Assembly (NCBI RefSeq): GCF_006538745.1 | Contig: NZ_BJLR01000029.1 | Location: 1 to 49,569, forward strand | Reading direction: 5' to 3' | Origin: Cellulomonas cellasea | GTDB lineage: Bacteria; Actinomycetota; Actinomycetes; Actinomycetales; Cellulomonadaceae | DNA: 49,569 nucleotides | In this document: positions 31,919 through 41,807 of the stretch, in pieces | Layout: each line of letters starts with the position of its first letter | Numbering within the stretch: the stretch's first letter is position 1 | Made by a program: the position numbers and the translations under genes | Notes under the pieces: model-generated | Databases searched by the model: none | What the model saw: only the letters and a program-made list of their open reading frames with translations | Told to the model about the DNA's origin: nothing

Positions 31919-32704
31919 TCAGGCGAGCGAGAGCGCGAACGACAGCACGAACCCGCCGGTCGTGCTGAGGGCGACGAGCGGGCCACCGCGCTCGTACGCC
32001 TCGGGCATGAGCGTGTCGGCGAGCGAGGCGAGCACCGCCCCCGCGGCGAACGCGAGCGGCAGCGAGATCGTCTCGGGCGACGTCTGCGAGAGCGGGCCGG
32101 CGCCGAGCACGACGGCGAGCGTCAGCAGCACCGCGCACAGGACCCACAGCCCGACGACGTACCGGTGCGAGCGGCCCTGCGCGCGCATCGACGCGGCGCC
32201 GACGAGCGCCTCGGGGAAGTTCGACACGAAGATCGCCGCGAGCAGCGCGAGGCCGCCCGTGCCCTCGCCGAGCGAGACGCCGAGCGCGAGGTTCTCGGGG
32301 ACGCCGTCGAGCGTGACCGCGGCGAGCAGCGCGAGCCCGGCGGCGCCCTGCTTCGAGGCCGACGACGCGGGCCGGTCGGACGCGGCGGCGTCCACGTCGA
32401 GCTTGTCGCTCGCCTCGTCGCCCTCCTGCGTCCGCGACCCGGCGCGCGCGGCCTTGTCGAGCTGCGCGCTGAGCACCGTGAACACGACCGCCCCGAGGAC
32501 GAGGCCGGCGACGGCGCGCCACAGGCCGCCGCGCTCGTAGGACTCCTCGAAGAGCTCGAACGCGAGCGCCGTGATGAGCGCCCCCGCGGCGAACGCGAGC
32601 ATCCCCGCGAGCACGCGCTTCGGGACGGTGACCCAGCCGCCGACGAGCGCGCCGATCACGAGCGCGCTCGAGGCGATGGCCCCGAACACCAGCGACTCGC
32701 CCAT
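31919..32704 (-). CDS. ZIP-family divalent metal transporter
   Basis: A 261-residue membrane protein with about eight helices. A variable cytoplasmic loop (about 95-130, acidic and Ser/Ala-rich) follows helix 3. The metal-site helix has TLDGVPENLALGVSLG, and the next helix has FVSNFPEALVGAASM, as in bacterial ZIP proteins. Metal choice (Zn, Fe, Mn) is not readable. The ATG at 32704 follows AGTGGGGG and starts just before the first helix; an upstream start at 32740 would add twelve unsupported residues. Confidence 0.87.
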   Translation of the reverse strand: MGESLVFGAIASSALVIGALVGGWVTVPKRVLAGMLAFAAGALITALAFELFEESYERGGLWRAVAGLVLGAVVFTVLSAQLDKAARAGSRTQEGDEASDKLDVDAAASDRPASSASKQGAAGLALLAAVTLDGVPENLALGVSLGEGTGGLALLAAIFVSNFPEALVGAASMRAQGRSHRYVVGLWVLCAVLLTLAVVLGAGPLSQTSPETISLPLAFAAGAVLASLADTLMPEAYERGGPLVALSTTGGFVLSFALSLA

Positions 32705-32764
32705 GCCCCCACTGAAGCGCATGCCGGTGCGCGACGCCACGGCAGGGACGGGCGCCCGGAGTGG

Positions 32765-32911
32765 TCAGGTGCGGGGCGTCCCGGGCTCCGCAGCACCGGG
32801 GATCACGCACACCCCGTCGACGCACGTGCCGGCGTCCTCGTCGCCGAGCGGCACGAGCGCGAGCCCGGCGAGGACGGGCTCCGAGGCCGGCGTGGGCGTC
32901 CCGCCGCTCAC
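32765..32911 (-). CDS. Small CxxxxC protein coupled to DsbA
   Basis: A 48-residue ORF starting at a GTG that overlaps the stop of the upstream DsbA-like gene (GTGA). It contains GTCVDGVCVIPG, two cysteines four residues apart, in a proline/alanine-rich chain. No signal peptide. Coupling to a thiol oxidoreductase and the cysteine pair make a redox or metal-binding partner role plausible, but the family is not named. Confidence 0.5.
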   Translation of the reverse strand: MSGGTPTPASEPVLAGLALVPLGDEDAGTCVDGVCVIPGAAEPGTPRT

Positions 32912-33561
32912 CGGGCGACCGCCCGCTCGTCGCGCACCCGCTCGAGCGCGGACAGGAACACGTCGGGGGCCTGCGCCCCCGAGACGGCGTAGCGGCCGTC
33001 GACGACGAAGAACGGCACCCCGCGGATGCCGATCTCCTGCGCGGCGGCGATGTCCTGCTGGACCGCGTCGGCGTACCGGCCCGAGTCGAGCGCCGCGCGG
33101 GTCTCGTCGGCGTCGAGCCCGACCTCGGCCGCGAGCGCCACGAGCTCGTCGACGCGCCCGACGTGCCGGCCCTCCTCGAAGTACGCCCGGAACAGCCGCT
33201 CGACGAGCGCGCCCTGCAGGTTGTGCGCCCGCGCGTGGTGGACCGCCTGGTGCGCGAGCAGCGTCTTGGTGTGCCGGAGCGCGTCGAAGTCGTACGCGAG
33301 CCCCTCGCCCGCGGCGAGCGCGGTCATCTGCGCGAGCATCTGCTCGACCTGCGCGGCGGGCAGCCCCTTGTGACCGGCGAGGAAGTCGACCTCCGTGCCC
33401 TCGAAGTCGACGGGCGTGTCGGGGGCGAGCTCGAAGGCGTGGTACTCGACCTCGACCTCGCCGTCGAACTGCTCGATCGCCCGCTCGAGGCGCCGCTTGC
33501 CGATGTAGCACCACGGGCAGGCGATGTCGGACCAGACGTGGACGGTCACAGGAGTGCTCAC
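32908..33561 (-). CDS. DsbA-family oxidoreductase, FrnE-like
   Basis: A roughly 217-residue cytoplasmic thioredoxin-fold protein. The active site CPWC is in VWSDIACPWCYIGKRRLERAI. The helical insertion contains HHARAHNLQGALVERLFRAYFEEG, and the cis-proline loop is GIRGVPFFVVDGRYAVSGAQ. This is the FrnE / 2-hydroxychromene-isomerase-like subgroup, which acts on disulfides under oxidative stress in some species. No signal peptide. The GTG at 33561 is a best guess, because no clear ribosome binding site exists; GTG 33576 and 33549 are alternatives. Confidence 0.88.
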   Translation of the reverse strand: MSTPVTVHVWSDIACPWCYIGKRRLERAIEQFDGEVEVEYHAFELAPDTPVDFEGTEVDFLAGHKGLPAAQVEQMLAQMTALAAGEGLAYDFDALRHTKTLLAHQAVHHARAHNLQGALVERLFRAYFEEGRHVGRVDELVALAAEVGLDADETRAALDSGRYADAVQQDIAAAQEIGIRGVPFFVVDGRYAVSGAQAPDVFLSALERVRDERAVAR

Positions 33562-33664
33562 GACCGTCGTCAACACCGGGTGCGCGCCGCTATTCCCGCC
33601 CGCCCGGGACCCCAGCGGCGACCCCGCGGCGCGGACGCCGACGTGGCACGCCCGGCGCCGGCCG

Positions 33665-34336
33665 TCAGGCCCGTGCCGCCGGGACGTCGTCGGGCAGCAC
33701 GCCGAGCGTCTGCGGCGAGGGGGACGCCGCGCGCGCCGACACCGAGGTGAGCCGGTGCCGGTGGTGGCGCCGGCACAGCACCTCGTACCCGACCGTGTCG
33801 GCGTCCGCCTCGACGTCGCCGACGACGACCTGCTCGCCCTCGACGACCATGACCCCGTCGACCGTCCGGGCGTTGTGGGTCGCGCGCGCGCCGCACCAGC
33901 ACAGCGCGCGCACCTGGAGCACCTCGATGCGGTCCGCGAGCTCGACGAGCCGCGCGGAGCCCGGGAACAGGCGCGTGCGGAAGTCGGTCGTGATGCCGAA
34001 CGCGAAGACGTCGACGTCGAGCTCGTCGACGACCGCCGCGAGCTGGTCGACCTGCGCGGCCGTGTAGAACTGGGCCTCGTCGCAGATCAGGTAGTCCACG
34101 GCACGCCCGTGGGTGCGCCGCGCGACGACCTCGGCCCAGAAGTCGGTCGTGTCGCCGACCTCGTGCGCGTCGACGCTGAGCCCGAGCCGCGACGACAGCC
34201 GTGCGGCGCCGGCCCGGTCGTTGCGGGTGAACAGGACCCCGTCGCGTCCGCGCGCGTCGTGGTTGTGGTGCATCTGCAGCGCGAGGGTCGACTTGCCGCA
34301 GTCCATCGTCCCCGAGAAGAACGCGAGCTCAGCCAC
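33665..34336 (-). CDS. tdk: Thymidine kinase, type II
   Basis: A 223-residue salvage kinase converting thymidine to dTMP with ATP. The P-loop is FFSGTMDCGKSTLALQ. The Walker B-like motif is LICDEAQFYTAAQVDQL, with the catalytic glutamate in DEAQF. The lasso/zinc part has ALCWCGARATHNAR and VLCRRHHRHR. The C-terminal 25 residues are a low-complexity tail. The GTG start is 12 bases after the upstream phosphohydrolase gene, so the two are probably cotranscribed. Confidence 0.93.
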   Translation of the reverse strand: MAELAFFSGTMDCGKSTLALQMHHNHDARGRDGVLFTRNDRAGAARLSSRLGLSVDAHEVGDTTDFWAEVVARRTHGRAVDYLICDEAQFYTAAQVDQLAAVVDELDVDVFAFGITTDFRTRLFPGSARLVELADRIEVLQVRALCWCGARATHNARTVDGVMVVEGEQVVVGDVEADADTVGYEVLCRRHHRHRLTSVSARAASPSPQTLGVLPDDVPAARA

Positions 34337-34348
34337 GGACCGCCCCGC

Positions 34349-35623
34349 TCACGCGTGCACCGCGAGGAACGGCACGACGACCTCGTGCGGCGTGAGCGAG
34401 CCGTGCACCCCGACGAGCTCGAGCGAGCCGGGGCTCTGGGTGCGCGAGTCGACGACCGTCGCACGGCCGGCCATCGCGACGACGACGTCGCCGATGAGCG
34501 GGCGCACATGCGCCGCGACGTCCCCGAACCACCCGGCCGCGATCGCGTCGGCCCCGGTCACGACGACCGCCGCGGGCCCGAGGGTCTCGCGCCAGCGCGC
34601 CGCGACCCCGCGGGCGCGCACCGCGACCTCGTCCGGCCCGACGTCCTCGCCCGGCTGCGTGACGTGCAGGTGCAGCGCGCGCGGCTCCCCCGCGACGACC
34701 ACGACGCCGTCCGCGAGCGCGGGCGTCGCGGCGACGTCCCAGCGCCGGGCCGGGTCGACGTCGACCATGCCGTGGTCCGCCGTCACGTACAGCGACGTGC
34801 CGCGCGGCAGGGACCGGGCGAGGCGCGCGAGCTCGCTGTCGACCGCGCTCAGCTCGTCACCCCACTGGCTCGACCCCCAGCCGTGGTGGTGCCCGGCCTT
34901 GTCCAGGTCGCCCCAGTAGAGGTAGACGAGCGACGTGCCCGCGAGCTCGGACGCCGCGGCGTCGACCCGGTCCGGGAGCGACTCGGCGCCGACGTAGCGC
35001 GCGCCGCGCAGCGCGGCCTCGGTGAGCCCCGAGCCGGCGAACCGCGCGGGCCCGACGCTCGTCACGGGGATGCCGGCGTCCCCGAGCTGCTCGAAGACCG
35101 TGGGCTCGCGCTGCCACGCGTGCGGGTCGACCCCGTCGTTCCAGGACACCATGTTCGCGAGCGCCCCCGTCGCCGGAACACGCACGCTGTAACCGACGAG
35201 CCCGTGGCGCCCGGGCGGGGTCCCCGTCCCGAACGACGCGATGGACGCCGCCGTGGTCGACGGGAAGCCCGACCGCAGCGCGGGCGAGCCCTGCAGGAGC
35301 GAGCGCAGGAACGGCGCGTGGCCCGCGCGCTCGCTCAGGTTGTTCCGGCCGAGCCCGTCGACCAGCACGACGCACGCGCGCCGGGCACCGGGCAGCCCGA
35401 GCCGGCCGCGCGCGTCGGCGGAACCGCGCACACCGCGGGCCCCGATCGCCGCGGCGACCGCCGGGAGCACCGCACCGAGGTGACGGCCCGGGAACGCCGG
35501 CGCGAGCAGCCCCGCGGTCGACAGCGCCGCACCGACCTCGGCGGCGGGGTCGACCCGCGCGTCCGGCGCGGGCGCGTCAGCGGGCGTCGCGCCCGTCAGG
35601 GGCGACGAGGAGGGCTCGGTCAT
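34349..35623 (-). CDS. Alkaline-phosphatase-superfamily phosphodiesterase/pyrophosphatase
   Basis: A 424-residue metal-dependent phosphohydrolase of the nucleotide pyrophosphatase/phosphodiesterase type. Metal-site motifs: CVVLVDGLGRNNL, the nucleophile region SGFPSTTAASIASFGTG, YLYWGDLDKAGHHHGW and YVTADHGMVDV. There is no signal peptide, so a cytoplasmic role is expected; this is typical of the actinobacterial group. The ATG overlaps the stop of the DUF5998 gene (ATGA), giving coupling. Substrate unknown. Confidence 0.88.
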   Translation of the reverse strand: MTEPSSSPLTGATPADAPAPDARVDPAAEVGAALSTAGLLAPAFPGRHLGAVLPAVAAAIGARGVRGSADARGRLGLPGARRACVVLVDGLGRNNLSERAGHAPFLRSLLQGSPALRSGFPSTTAASIASFGTGTPPGRHGLVGYSVRVPATGALANMVSWNDGVDPHAWQREPTVFEQLGDAGIPVTSVGPARFAGSGLTEAALRGARYVGAESLPDRVDAAASELAGTSLVYLYWGDLDKAGHHHGWGSSQWGDELSAVDSELARLARSLPRGTSLYVTADHGMVDVDPARRWDVAATPALADGVVVVAGEPRALHLHVTQPGEDVGPDEVAVRARGVAARWRETLGPAAVVVTGADAIAAGWFGDVAAHVRPLIGDVVVAMAGRATVVDSRTQSPGSLELVGVHGSLTPHEVVVPFLAVHA

Positions 35624-36195
35624 CGCGGGCGGGACGTCGCGGCGGACAGCGCGCGGGCGAACGTCGAGGCGGCCCGGACGGCGCCCGCACCCTCGGCGAC
35701 CGCCGAGACGCGCACGACGACGTCGTCGGGCGTGAGCGTGCCGGTGAGCCCGTGGTCGGCCTCGCAGCCGGCGTCCCCGCACGTCGCGGGCTCGAGGTCG
35801 ACGCGCGAGACGGCCCCCCACCCGATCGCGAGCGTGAGCTCGGAGGCCGCGTCGCCCGTGCGGTGCTTCTCGGGCTTCGCGACGACGTGCGTGAGGGCGA
35901 CCGAGCGCAGCTCGGCGAGCGGGACCGACTCGGTCGTCGCGGACGCGCTCGCCGACGGGTTCTCGCTGTCCGCGGGGTGGTCGTCGACGTGCGCGACGAC
36001 GAGCCGCGACGGCGTCAGCACGAGCACCGTGACGTGCCGGCGCACCTCGGCGTCGTCGAACGTCGTCTCGGGATGGACCAGGTGCGCCACGACCGGCTCG
36101 TCGGCGAGCGCGACGTCGAGCACGTCGGCGACGAGGTCCGGGTAGTACCCGGCCCGGTGGAGGTCGTGGCGGAGTTCGGTGAACGCAGCGGGCAC
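35620..36195 (-). CDS. DUF5998 family protein
   Basis: A 191-residue actinobacterial protein of unknown function. Recognisable parts are AAFTELRHDLHRAGYYPDLVADVLDVALADEPVVAHLVHPETTFD and ESVPLAELRSVALTHVVA, then a cysteine-containing stretch (ATCGDAGCEADHGLTG). It appears soluble. The GTG at 36195 follows GGGAGG. Family members usually lie next to this phosphohydrolase gene, as here, but the shared task is not known. Confidence 0.8.
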   Translation of the reverse strand: MPAAFTELRHDLHRAGYYPDLVADVLDVALADEPVVAHLVHPETTFDDAEVRRHVTVLVLTPSRLVVAHVDDHPADSENPSASASATTESVPLAELRSVALTHVVAKPEKHRTGDAASELTLAIGWGAVSRVDLEPATCGDAGCEADHGLTGTLTPDDVVVRVSAVAEGAGAVRAASTFARALSAATSRPR

Positions 36196-36236
36196 GGGTC
36201 CATCCTCCCACCCCGCGCGGCCCCGCCGGCCCGTCG

Positions 36237-39011
36237 TCACGTCGGGAGCGCGCGCCGGGAGCCGTCGGCACGGTCGGCGGTCCCGAGCTGGGCGCGTGCG
36301 CCGAGCACGGTGGCGCCGTGCTCGGAGACCACGACCGGGTTGAGCTCGAGGCTGCGCAGCTCGGGCAGGTCGTCCGCGAGCACCGACAGCCGCGCGATGA
36401 CGTCCTCGAGCGCGTCGACGTCGAGCCGCGGGAGCCCGCGATACCCGAACAGGCGGGGTGCGGCACGCGCGGCCCGCACGAGCTCGGCGACGTCGACGTC
36501 GGTGAGCGGGGGCACGGCGTAGCTGATGTCCCCGAGCAGGTCCGACGCGTCGCCCGAGAGGCCGAAGCTGAGCACCGGCCCAAACAGCGGGTCCTCGACG
36601 GACCGGACGACGCACGCGGCACCGAGCGGGGCCATGCGCTGGACCTCGAGCGGCGCGCGCCCGGGCTCGAGCGGGTGGCCCTGCGCGAGCGCGAGCACCT
36701 GCTCGACGTCGGCGCGCAGCTCCGCCTCGTCGTGCACGTCGAGCCGCACCCCACCGAGGTCCGCGCGGTGGCGCAGCGCCGGGACGGTCGTCTTGAGCGC
36801 GACGGGCCAGCCGATGCGGTGCGCGGCCTCGACGGCCTCGTCGGGCGTCGCGACCGGGACCGACTCGAGCACCGCGACCCCGGCGCAGGCCAGGAGCTCG
36901 GCGGTCTCGGCGGGGCTCAGGTCGACCACGTCCCCCGGCGTCACGCCCGCGAGCCGCGCGGCGACCAGCCGGCGCGCCGCCCGGGTGTCGACGCCGGCGG
37001 GCTGCACCGCGGTGCCGCGGTCCGCCGAGCGCCACGCCGAGTAGCGCTCCGCCTGCCCGAGCGCGAGGACCGCGTCCTCCGGGGTCGTGTACGCCGGGAT
37101 GGTCCAGCGCCGCCCGTCGTCGTCCTCGGCGGTCAGGTCGTCGGTCGCGCCGTGCAGCCCGAGCATGCACGCGACGGTCGTGCGCCCCGAGCCGGCCGCG
37201 ACGGCGGCGAGAGCGCGCGAGACCCGCACCTGCGAGTGCCCGACGGTCGGGACGTGCACCGCGACGACGACGTCGACGGCCGGGTCCTCGTAGAGGCTCG
37301 CGAGCGTCGAGGCGAGCGCCTCGTCCTCGGCGTCCTCCCGGACGATCGCGGCCTGCCCCCCGACGACGAGCCCGACCGCGGCGGCGGCCTCGGCGACGAG
37401 CGCGGCCATGGGCGCCGAGCTCGCCACGATCGCGACGCGCCGGCCCGTGGGCAGCGGCTGGAGCGCGAGCACCTGGGCGACCTCGAGCATCTGGTGGGTG
37501 TTCTCGACCCGGATCACGCCCGACTGGCGCATGACCTCCTCGAGCGTGCGCCGCGGGGCCCGGGTGGCGCGCACCGCGTGCCCGGGCGGCACGACCTGCC
37601 CCGAGCGGCCCGCGGTCACGACGACGACCGGCTTAACCGCCGCGAGCCGCCGGGCGACGCGCGAGAACTTGCGCGGGTTGCCGATCGACTCGAGGTAGAG
37701 CCCGACGACCTCGGTCGCGTCGTCGTCGCGCCAGAACTGCATGAGGTCGTTGCCCGAGACGTCCGCCCGGTGGCCCGCGGAGACGAAGTGCGAGAGGCCG
37801 AGGCGGCGCCGGCGCACCGAGCCGAGCAGCGCGACCGCCATGGGCGCCGACTGGCAGAACAGCCCGATCGTGCCGGGCGGCGGCGGGTCGGCGGCCAGGG
37901 ACGCGTTGAGCACCCGGCCCCCGGTCGAGGACAGCACGCCGTACGAGCTGGGCCCGACGACGCGCATGCCCGCCGCGTGCGCGGTGCGCAGCAGGGCCCG
38001 CTGCAGCGCGAGCCCCTCGGGGCCGGTCTCCGCGAACCCGTCCGAGAGGATGACGACGCCGCGGACCTGGAGCCGCGCGAGCGCCCGGACGGCGGCCACG
38101 GCCTCGGCCGCGGGCACCGCGACGACCGCGAGCTCGACCGGTCCGGGCACGGACGCGACGTCGGGCCAGTGCTGCGTCGCGACGCCCGGCGCGCGCCCCG
38201 GGCCGCCCGGGAGGTCCAGGTGGTCCGGGTCGTCCGGCGGCAGCGCGACGACGTGCAGCCCGAGGTCACCGTCCGCGCCGGCCTCGAGGTCCGCCACGAC
38301 GCGCCGCGCGAGCAGGTCGTCCATCGAGCCGCGCGCGACGTCCGGGGAGCCCACGACGACGACCGAGCGCGCCGAGAGCAGGCCCTGCACGCTGCGGGCC
38401 TCGGCGCGGTGCTCGCGGTCGGCCATCACGGCGAGCGAGCGCCCGGTCGGGTCGATGTCGAACTCGACGGTCACGACGCCGTCCTCGAGCGACTGCCGGA
38501 CCGCGTACCCGGCCTCGCGGAAGACCGCGATCATGCGGCCGTTCTGCGGCAGCACCTCGGCGGTGAACCGCCGGACCCCGCGCTCCCGGGCGGCCGCGGC
38601 GAGGTGCTCGAGCAGCACCGACCCGAGCCCGCGCCCGTGGTGGGCGTCCGCGATGTTGAACGCGACCTCGGCGGCGTCGGGAGCGATGCGGTCGTACCGC
38701 GCGACGCCGATGATCTCGTCGTCCGCGGTGACCGCGACGAGCGCGACGCGGTCGGCGTGGTCGACGACGGTGAACCGGGCGAGGTCGCGGTCCGAGAGCC
38801 GGTCGAGGTTGGCGAAGAACCGCAGGTAGGTCGACCGCTCGGACTGCGCGACGTGGAACGCCTGCAGCGCCTCGGCGTCGCTCGGCCGGATCGGCCGCAC
38901 GTGCGTCGTCGACCCGTCCCGCAGGACGACGTCCGCCTCCCAGCCGGCCGGGTACGCCGGCGCCGGCACGGGGGACGTCGCGGCCGCGTCGCCGCCGGTC
39001 ACCTCAGCCAT
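36237..39011 (-). CDS. Protein lysine acetyltransferase PatA-type: GNAT plus NDP-forming acyl-CoA synthetase-like domains
   Basis: A 924-residue protein. The GNAT domain is at the N-terminus (about 30-165, with AFNIADAHHGRGLGSVLLEHL as the acetyl-CoA-binding loop). It is followed by CoA-binding, succinyl-CoA-ligase-like and ATP-grasp domains (about 180-920) related to ADP-forming acetyl-CoA synthetase. Enterobacterial Pat has GNAT at the C-terminus; the reverse order matches Streptomyces PatA, which acetylates and inactivates acyl-CoA synthetases. The catalytic status of the synthetase part was not judged residue by residue. Divergent from parC. Confidence 0.88.
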   Translation of the reverse strand: MAEVTGGDAAATSPVPAPAYPAGWEADVVLRDGSTTHVRPIRPSDAEALQAFHVAQSERSTYLRFFANLDRLSDRDLARFTVVDHADRVALVAVTADDEIIGVARYDRIAPDAAEVAFNIADAHHGRGLGSVLLEHLAAAARERGVRRFTAEVLPQNGRMIAVFREAGYAVRQSLEDGVVTVEFDIDPTGRSLAVMADREHRAEARSVQGLLSARSVVVVGSPDVARGSMDDLLARRVVADLEAGADGDLGLHVVALPPDDPDHLDLPGGPGRAPGVATQHWPDVASVPGPVELAVVAVPAAEAVAAVRALARLQVRGVVILSDGFAETGPEGLALQRALLRTAHAAGMRVVGPSSYGVLSSTGGRVLNASLAADPPPPGTIGLFCQSAPMAVALLGSVRRRRLGLSHFVSAGHRADVSGNDLMQFWRDDDATEVVGLYLESIGNPRKFSRVARRLAAVKPVVVVTAGRSGQVVPPGHAVRATRAPRRTLEEVMRQSGVIRVENTHQMLEVAQVLALQPLPTGRRVAIVASSAPMAALVAEAAAAVGLVVGGQAAIVREDAEDEALASTLASLYEDPAVDVVVAVHVPTVGHSQVRVSRALAAVAAGSGRTTVACMLGLHGATDDLTAEDDDGRRWTIPAYTTPEDAVLALGQAERYSAWRSADRGTAVQPAGVDTRAARRLVAARLAGVTPGDVVDLSPAETAELLACAGVAVLESVPVATPDEAVEAAHRIGWPVALKTTVPALRHRADLGGVRLDVHDEAELRADVEQVLALAQGHPLEPGRAPLEVQRMAPLGAACVVRSVEDPLFGPVLSFGLSGDASDLLGDISYAVPPLTDVDVAELVRAARAAPRLFGYRGLPRLDVDALEDVIARLSVLADDLPELRSLELNPVVVSEHGATVLGARAQLGTADRADGSRRALPT

Positions 39012-39265
39012 GGCGTCCAGGCTAGTGCGCGGGCGCCGCGGACCGCGGGTGGACCTCCGCCGCACGCCCGGACCCGGCCCGTCGCCCGCCGCGCGGCGGG
39101 TGTCCGACCCGCGTGGCATGGTTCGTGCACGCCGCCCGACGCGCGACAATGGCGGCGCCGCGTGCGCACGTGCGCCGCCGGCCGGCACGCCGCACGACCC
39201 CGCTGGACCCGCACGCCCGCGCACGACCCGCCCGTCCGCACGTCCCCCCGAGGAGCCGCTCACCC

Positions 39266-41737
39266 ATGGCGCGACGCAACGCGACCCCCGACGTCCCGGC
39301 CGAGGACGTCGTCGAGCGGATCGTCGACATCGACGTCGCGACCGAGATGGAGGGCTCGTTCCTCGAGTACGCCTACTCGGTCATCTACTCGCGCGCCCTG
39401 CCCGACGCCCGCGACGGCCTCAAGCCCGTGCAGCGCCGGATCCTCTACCAGATGGCGGACATGGGCCTGCGCCCGGACCGCCCGTATGTGAAGTCGGCGC
39501 GCGTCGTCGGCGAGGTCATGGGCAAGCTGCACCCGCACGGCGACACCGCGATCTACGACGCGATGGTCCGCATGGCCCAGCCGTTCTCGCTGCGGCTGCC
39601 ACTCGTCGACGGCCACGGCAACTTCGGCTCGCTCGACGACGGCCCGGCCGCGCCCCGGTACACCGAGGCCCGCCTCGCCCCCGCGGCGGCGGCCATGACG
39701 ACCGGGCTCGACGAGGACGTCGTCGACTTCGTGCCGAACTACGACAACAAGCTCACGCAGCCCGAGGTCCTCCCGGCCGCCATCCCGAACCTGCTGGTCA
39801 ACGGTGCGAGCGGCATCGCGGTCGGCATGGCGACGAACATGGCCCCGCACAACCTCGTCGAGGTCGTCGCCGCGGCACGTCACCTGGTGGCGCACCCCGA
39901 CGCGACGCTCGACGACCTCATGCGCTTCGTCCCTGGCCCCGACCTGCCCTCGGGCGGCAAGATCGTCGGCCTCGACGGCGTGCGTGACGCGTACCGCACG
40001 GGCCGCGGGGCGTTCCGCACGCGGGCCACCGCGCGCATCGAGAACGTCACCGCGAAGCGCAAGGGCATCGTCATCACGGAGCTGCCGTACACGGTCGGCC
40101 CCGAGAAGGTCATCGAGAAGATCAAGGAGGGCGTGCAGTCCAAGAAGCTCTCCGGGATCTCCAACGCCGTCGACCTCACCGACCGTCAGCACGGCCTGCG
40201 GCTCGTCATCGAGGTCAAGACCGGCTTCAACCCCGAGGCGGTGCTCGAGCAGCTCTACCGGTACACCCCGCTCGAGGACTCGTACTCGATCAACAACGTC
40301 GCGCTCGTCGAGGGTCAGCCCCGCACGCTCGGGCTGCGCGAGCTGCTCCAGGTGTGGGTCGCGCACCGCATCGACGTCGTGCGCCGGCGGACCACGTTCC
40401 GCCTCGCCCGGCGTCGTGAGCGCCTGCACCTCGTCGAGGGCCTGCTCGTCGCGATCCTCGACATCGACGAGGTCATCCAGGTCATCCGCACCTCCGACGA
40501 CTCGGACACCGCGCGCACCCGGCTGCGCGACGTGTTCGACCTGTCGGAGCCGCAGGCCGAGTACATCCTCGAGCTGCGCCTGCGTCGCCTGACGAAGTTC
40601 TCGCGCATCGAGCTCGAGAAGGAGCAGGAGCAGCTCCAGCGCGAGATCGCGGACCTCGAGACGATCCTGGCCGACGAGGAGCGCCTGCGCGGCGTCGTGT
40701 CCGAGGAGATGGCCGACGTCGCCGCGACCTACGGGACCCCGCGCCGCACGGTCCTGCTCGAGTCGGCCGGGGGCACGAGCGTGACGGGCGCCGCCGCCGC
40801 GTCCCGCTCGGCGACGCCGCTCGAGATCGAGGACTCGCCGTGCTGGGCGCTGCTGTCCGCGACCGGTCTGCTGGCCCGCACCACGGGTCCGGACGCGCCG
40901 CTGCGTGCCGAGGCCGGGGTGCGCCGCGCCAAGCACGACGTGCTGCGGGGCGCGGTCGCGACGACGGCCCGCGCCGAGGTGGGTGCCGTGACGTCGCGCG
41001 GCCGCGTCGTGCGCGTGTCGGTGCTGCACCTGCCCTCGCTCCCGCCGACCGACGGCGCACCGACGCTCTCGGGCGGTGTCCCGCTCGCGGAGGTCGTCAC
41101 GCTCGAGGCCGGCGAGCGGGTCGTCGGGCTCACCTCGCTCGCGCCCGACGCGCCGACCCTCGCGCTCGGGACCGCGCAGGGCGTCGTCAAGCGCGTCTCC
41201 CCCGGCGACGTCCCGGGCAACAGGGACGCGTGGGAGGTCATCGCCCTCAGGCAGCTCGACGAGGTCGTCGGCTGCGTCGAGGTGACCGACGCCGACGAGC
41301 TCGTGCTCGTCGCGTCCGACGCCTCGCTCCTGCACTTCGCGGCGTCGTCCGTGCGTCCGCAGGGCCGCTCGGCGGGCGGCATGGCCGGGATCAAGCTCGC
41401 GGCCGGGCAGCGCGTCGTGCACTTCGGTGCGGTGCGACCCGGGGTCGAGGCCGCGGTCGTGACGATCGCCGGCACGTCGACCGCCCTGCCGGGGACGCAG
41501 GCCGGCTCGGTCAAGACGACACCGTTCGAGGTCTACCCCGGGAAGGGACGCGCGACGGGCGGGGTCCGCGCGCACCGCTTCCTCAAGGGCGAGGACACGC
41601 TGCTGCTCGCGTGGGTCGGCCCCGTGCCGCCGCACGCGACGACGTCCGCGGGCCAGCCGGTCGAGCTGCCCGCGGTCGACACGCGACGCGACGGGTCCGG
41701 CGTGCCCCTCGCGGCGCCGGTGCACGCGATCGGCTGA
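39266..41737 (+). CDS. parC: DNA topoisomerase IV subunit A
   Basis: An 823-residue type IIA topoisomerase A subunit. It has [17 protein letters not shown], the DNA-gate helix [23 protein letters not shown], and the catalytic tyrosine Y132 in PRYTEARL. The tower/coiled-coil region spans about 330-490. The C-terminal beta-propeller has only a degenerate GyrA-box ([13 protein letters not shown]), so ParC is preferred over GyrA. T94 stands at the quinolone-determining Ser position and D98 is the acidic partner. GGAG lies 12 bases before the ATG. It works with the parE product 1.2 kb away, in convergent orientation. Confidence 0.93.
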   Translation: MARRNATPDVPAEDVVERIVDIDVATEMEGSFLEYAYSVIYSRALPDARDGLKPVQRRILYQMADMGLRPDRPYVKSARVVGEVMGKLHPHGDTAIYDAMVRMAQPFSLRLPLVDGHGNFGSLDDGPAAPRYTEARLAPAAAAMTTGLDEDVVDFVPNYDNKLTQPEVLPAAIPNLLVNGASGIAVGMATNMAPHNLVEVVAAARHLVAHPDATLDDLMRFVPGPDLPSGGKIVGLDGVRDAYRTGRGAFRTRATARIENVTAKRKGIVITELPYTVGPEKVIEKIKEGVQSKKLSGISNAVDLTDRQHGLRLVIEVKTGFNPEAVLEQLYRYTPLEDSYSINNVALVEGQPRTLGLRELLQVWVAHRIDVVRRRTTFRLARRRERLHLVEGLLVAILDIDEVIQVIRTSDDSDTARTRLRDVFDLSEPQAEYILELRLRRLTKFSRIELEKEQEQLQREIADLETILADEERLRGVVSEEMADVAATYGTPRRTVLLESAGGTSVTGAAAASRSATPLEIEDSPCWALLSATGLLARTTGPDAPLRAEAGVRRAKHDVLRGAVATTARAEVGAVTSRGRVVRVSVLHLPSLPPTDGAPTLSGGVPLAEVVTLEAGERVVGLTSLAPDAPTLALGTAQGVVKRVSPGDVPGNRDAWEVIALRQLDEVVGCVEVTDADELVLVASDASLLHFAASSVRPQGRSAGGMAGIKLAAGQRVVHFGAVRPGVEAAVVTIAGTSTALPGTQAGSVKTTPFEVYPGKGRATGGVRAHRFLKGEDTLLLAWVGPVPPHATTSAGQPVELPAVDTRRDGSGVPLAAPVHAIG

Positions 41738-41757
41738 TGCTCCGCGGCAGAGCCCGA

Positions 41758-41787
41758 GGCGGGTCCCGCGGCGTCGCGGGGCCCGCC
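41758..41787. terminator. Bidirectional terminator between parC and GNAT gene
   Basis: A 13-bp stem GGCGGGTCCCGCG/CGCGGGGCCCGCC with a GCGT loop and one wobble pair. It is followed by TT on the plus strand. It lies in the 70-bp convergent gap. Confidence 0.7.
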
Positions 41788-41807
41788 TTCCGCGCACGAG
41801 CCTGCGG

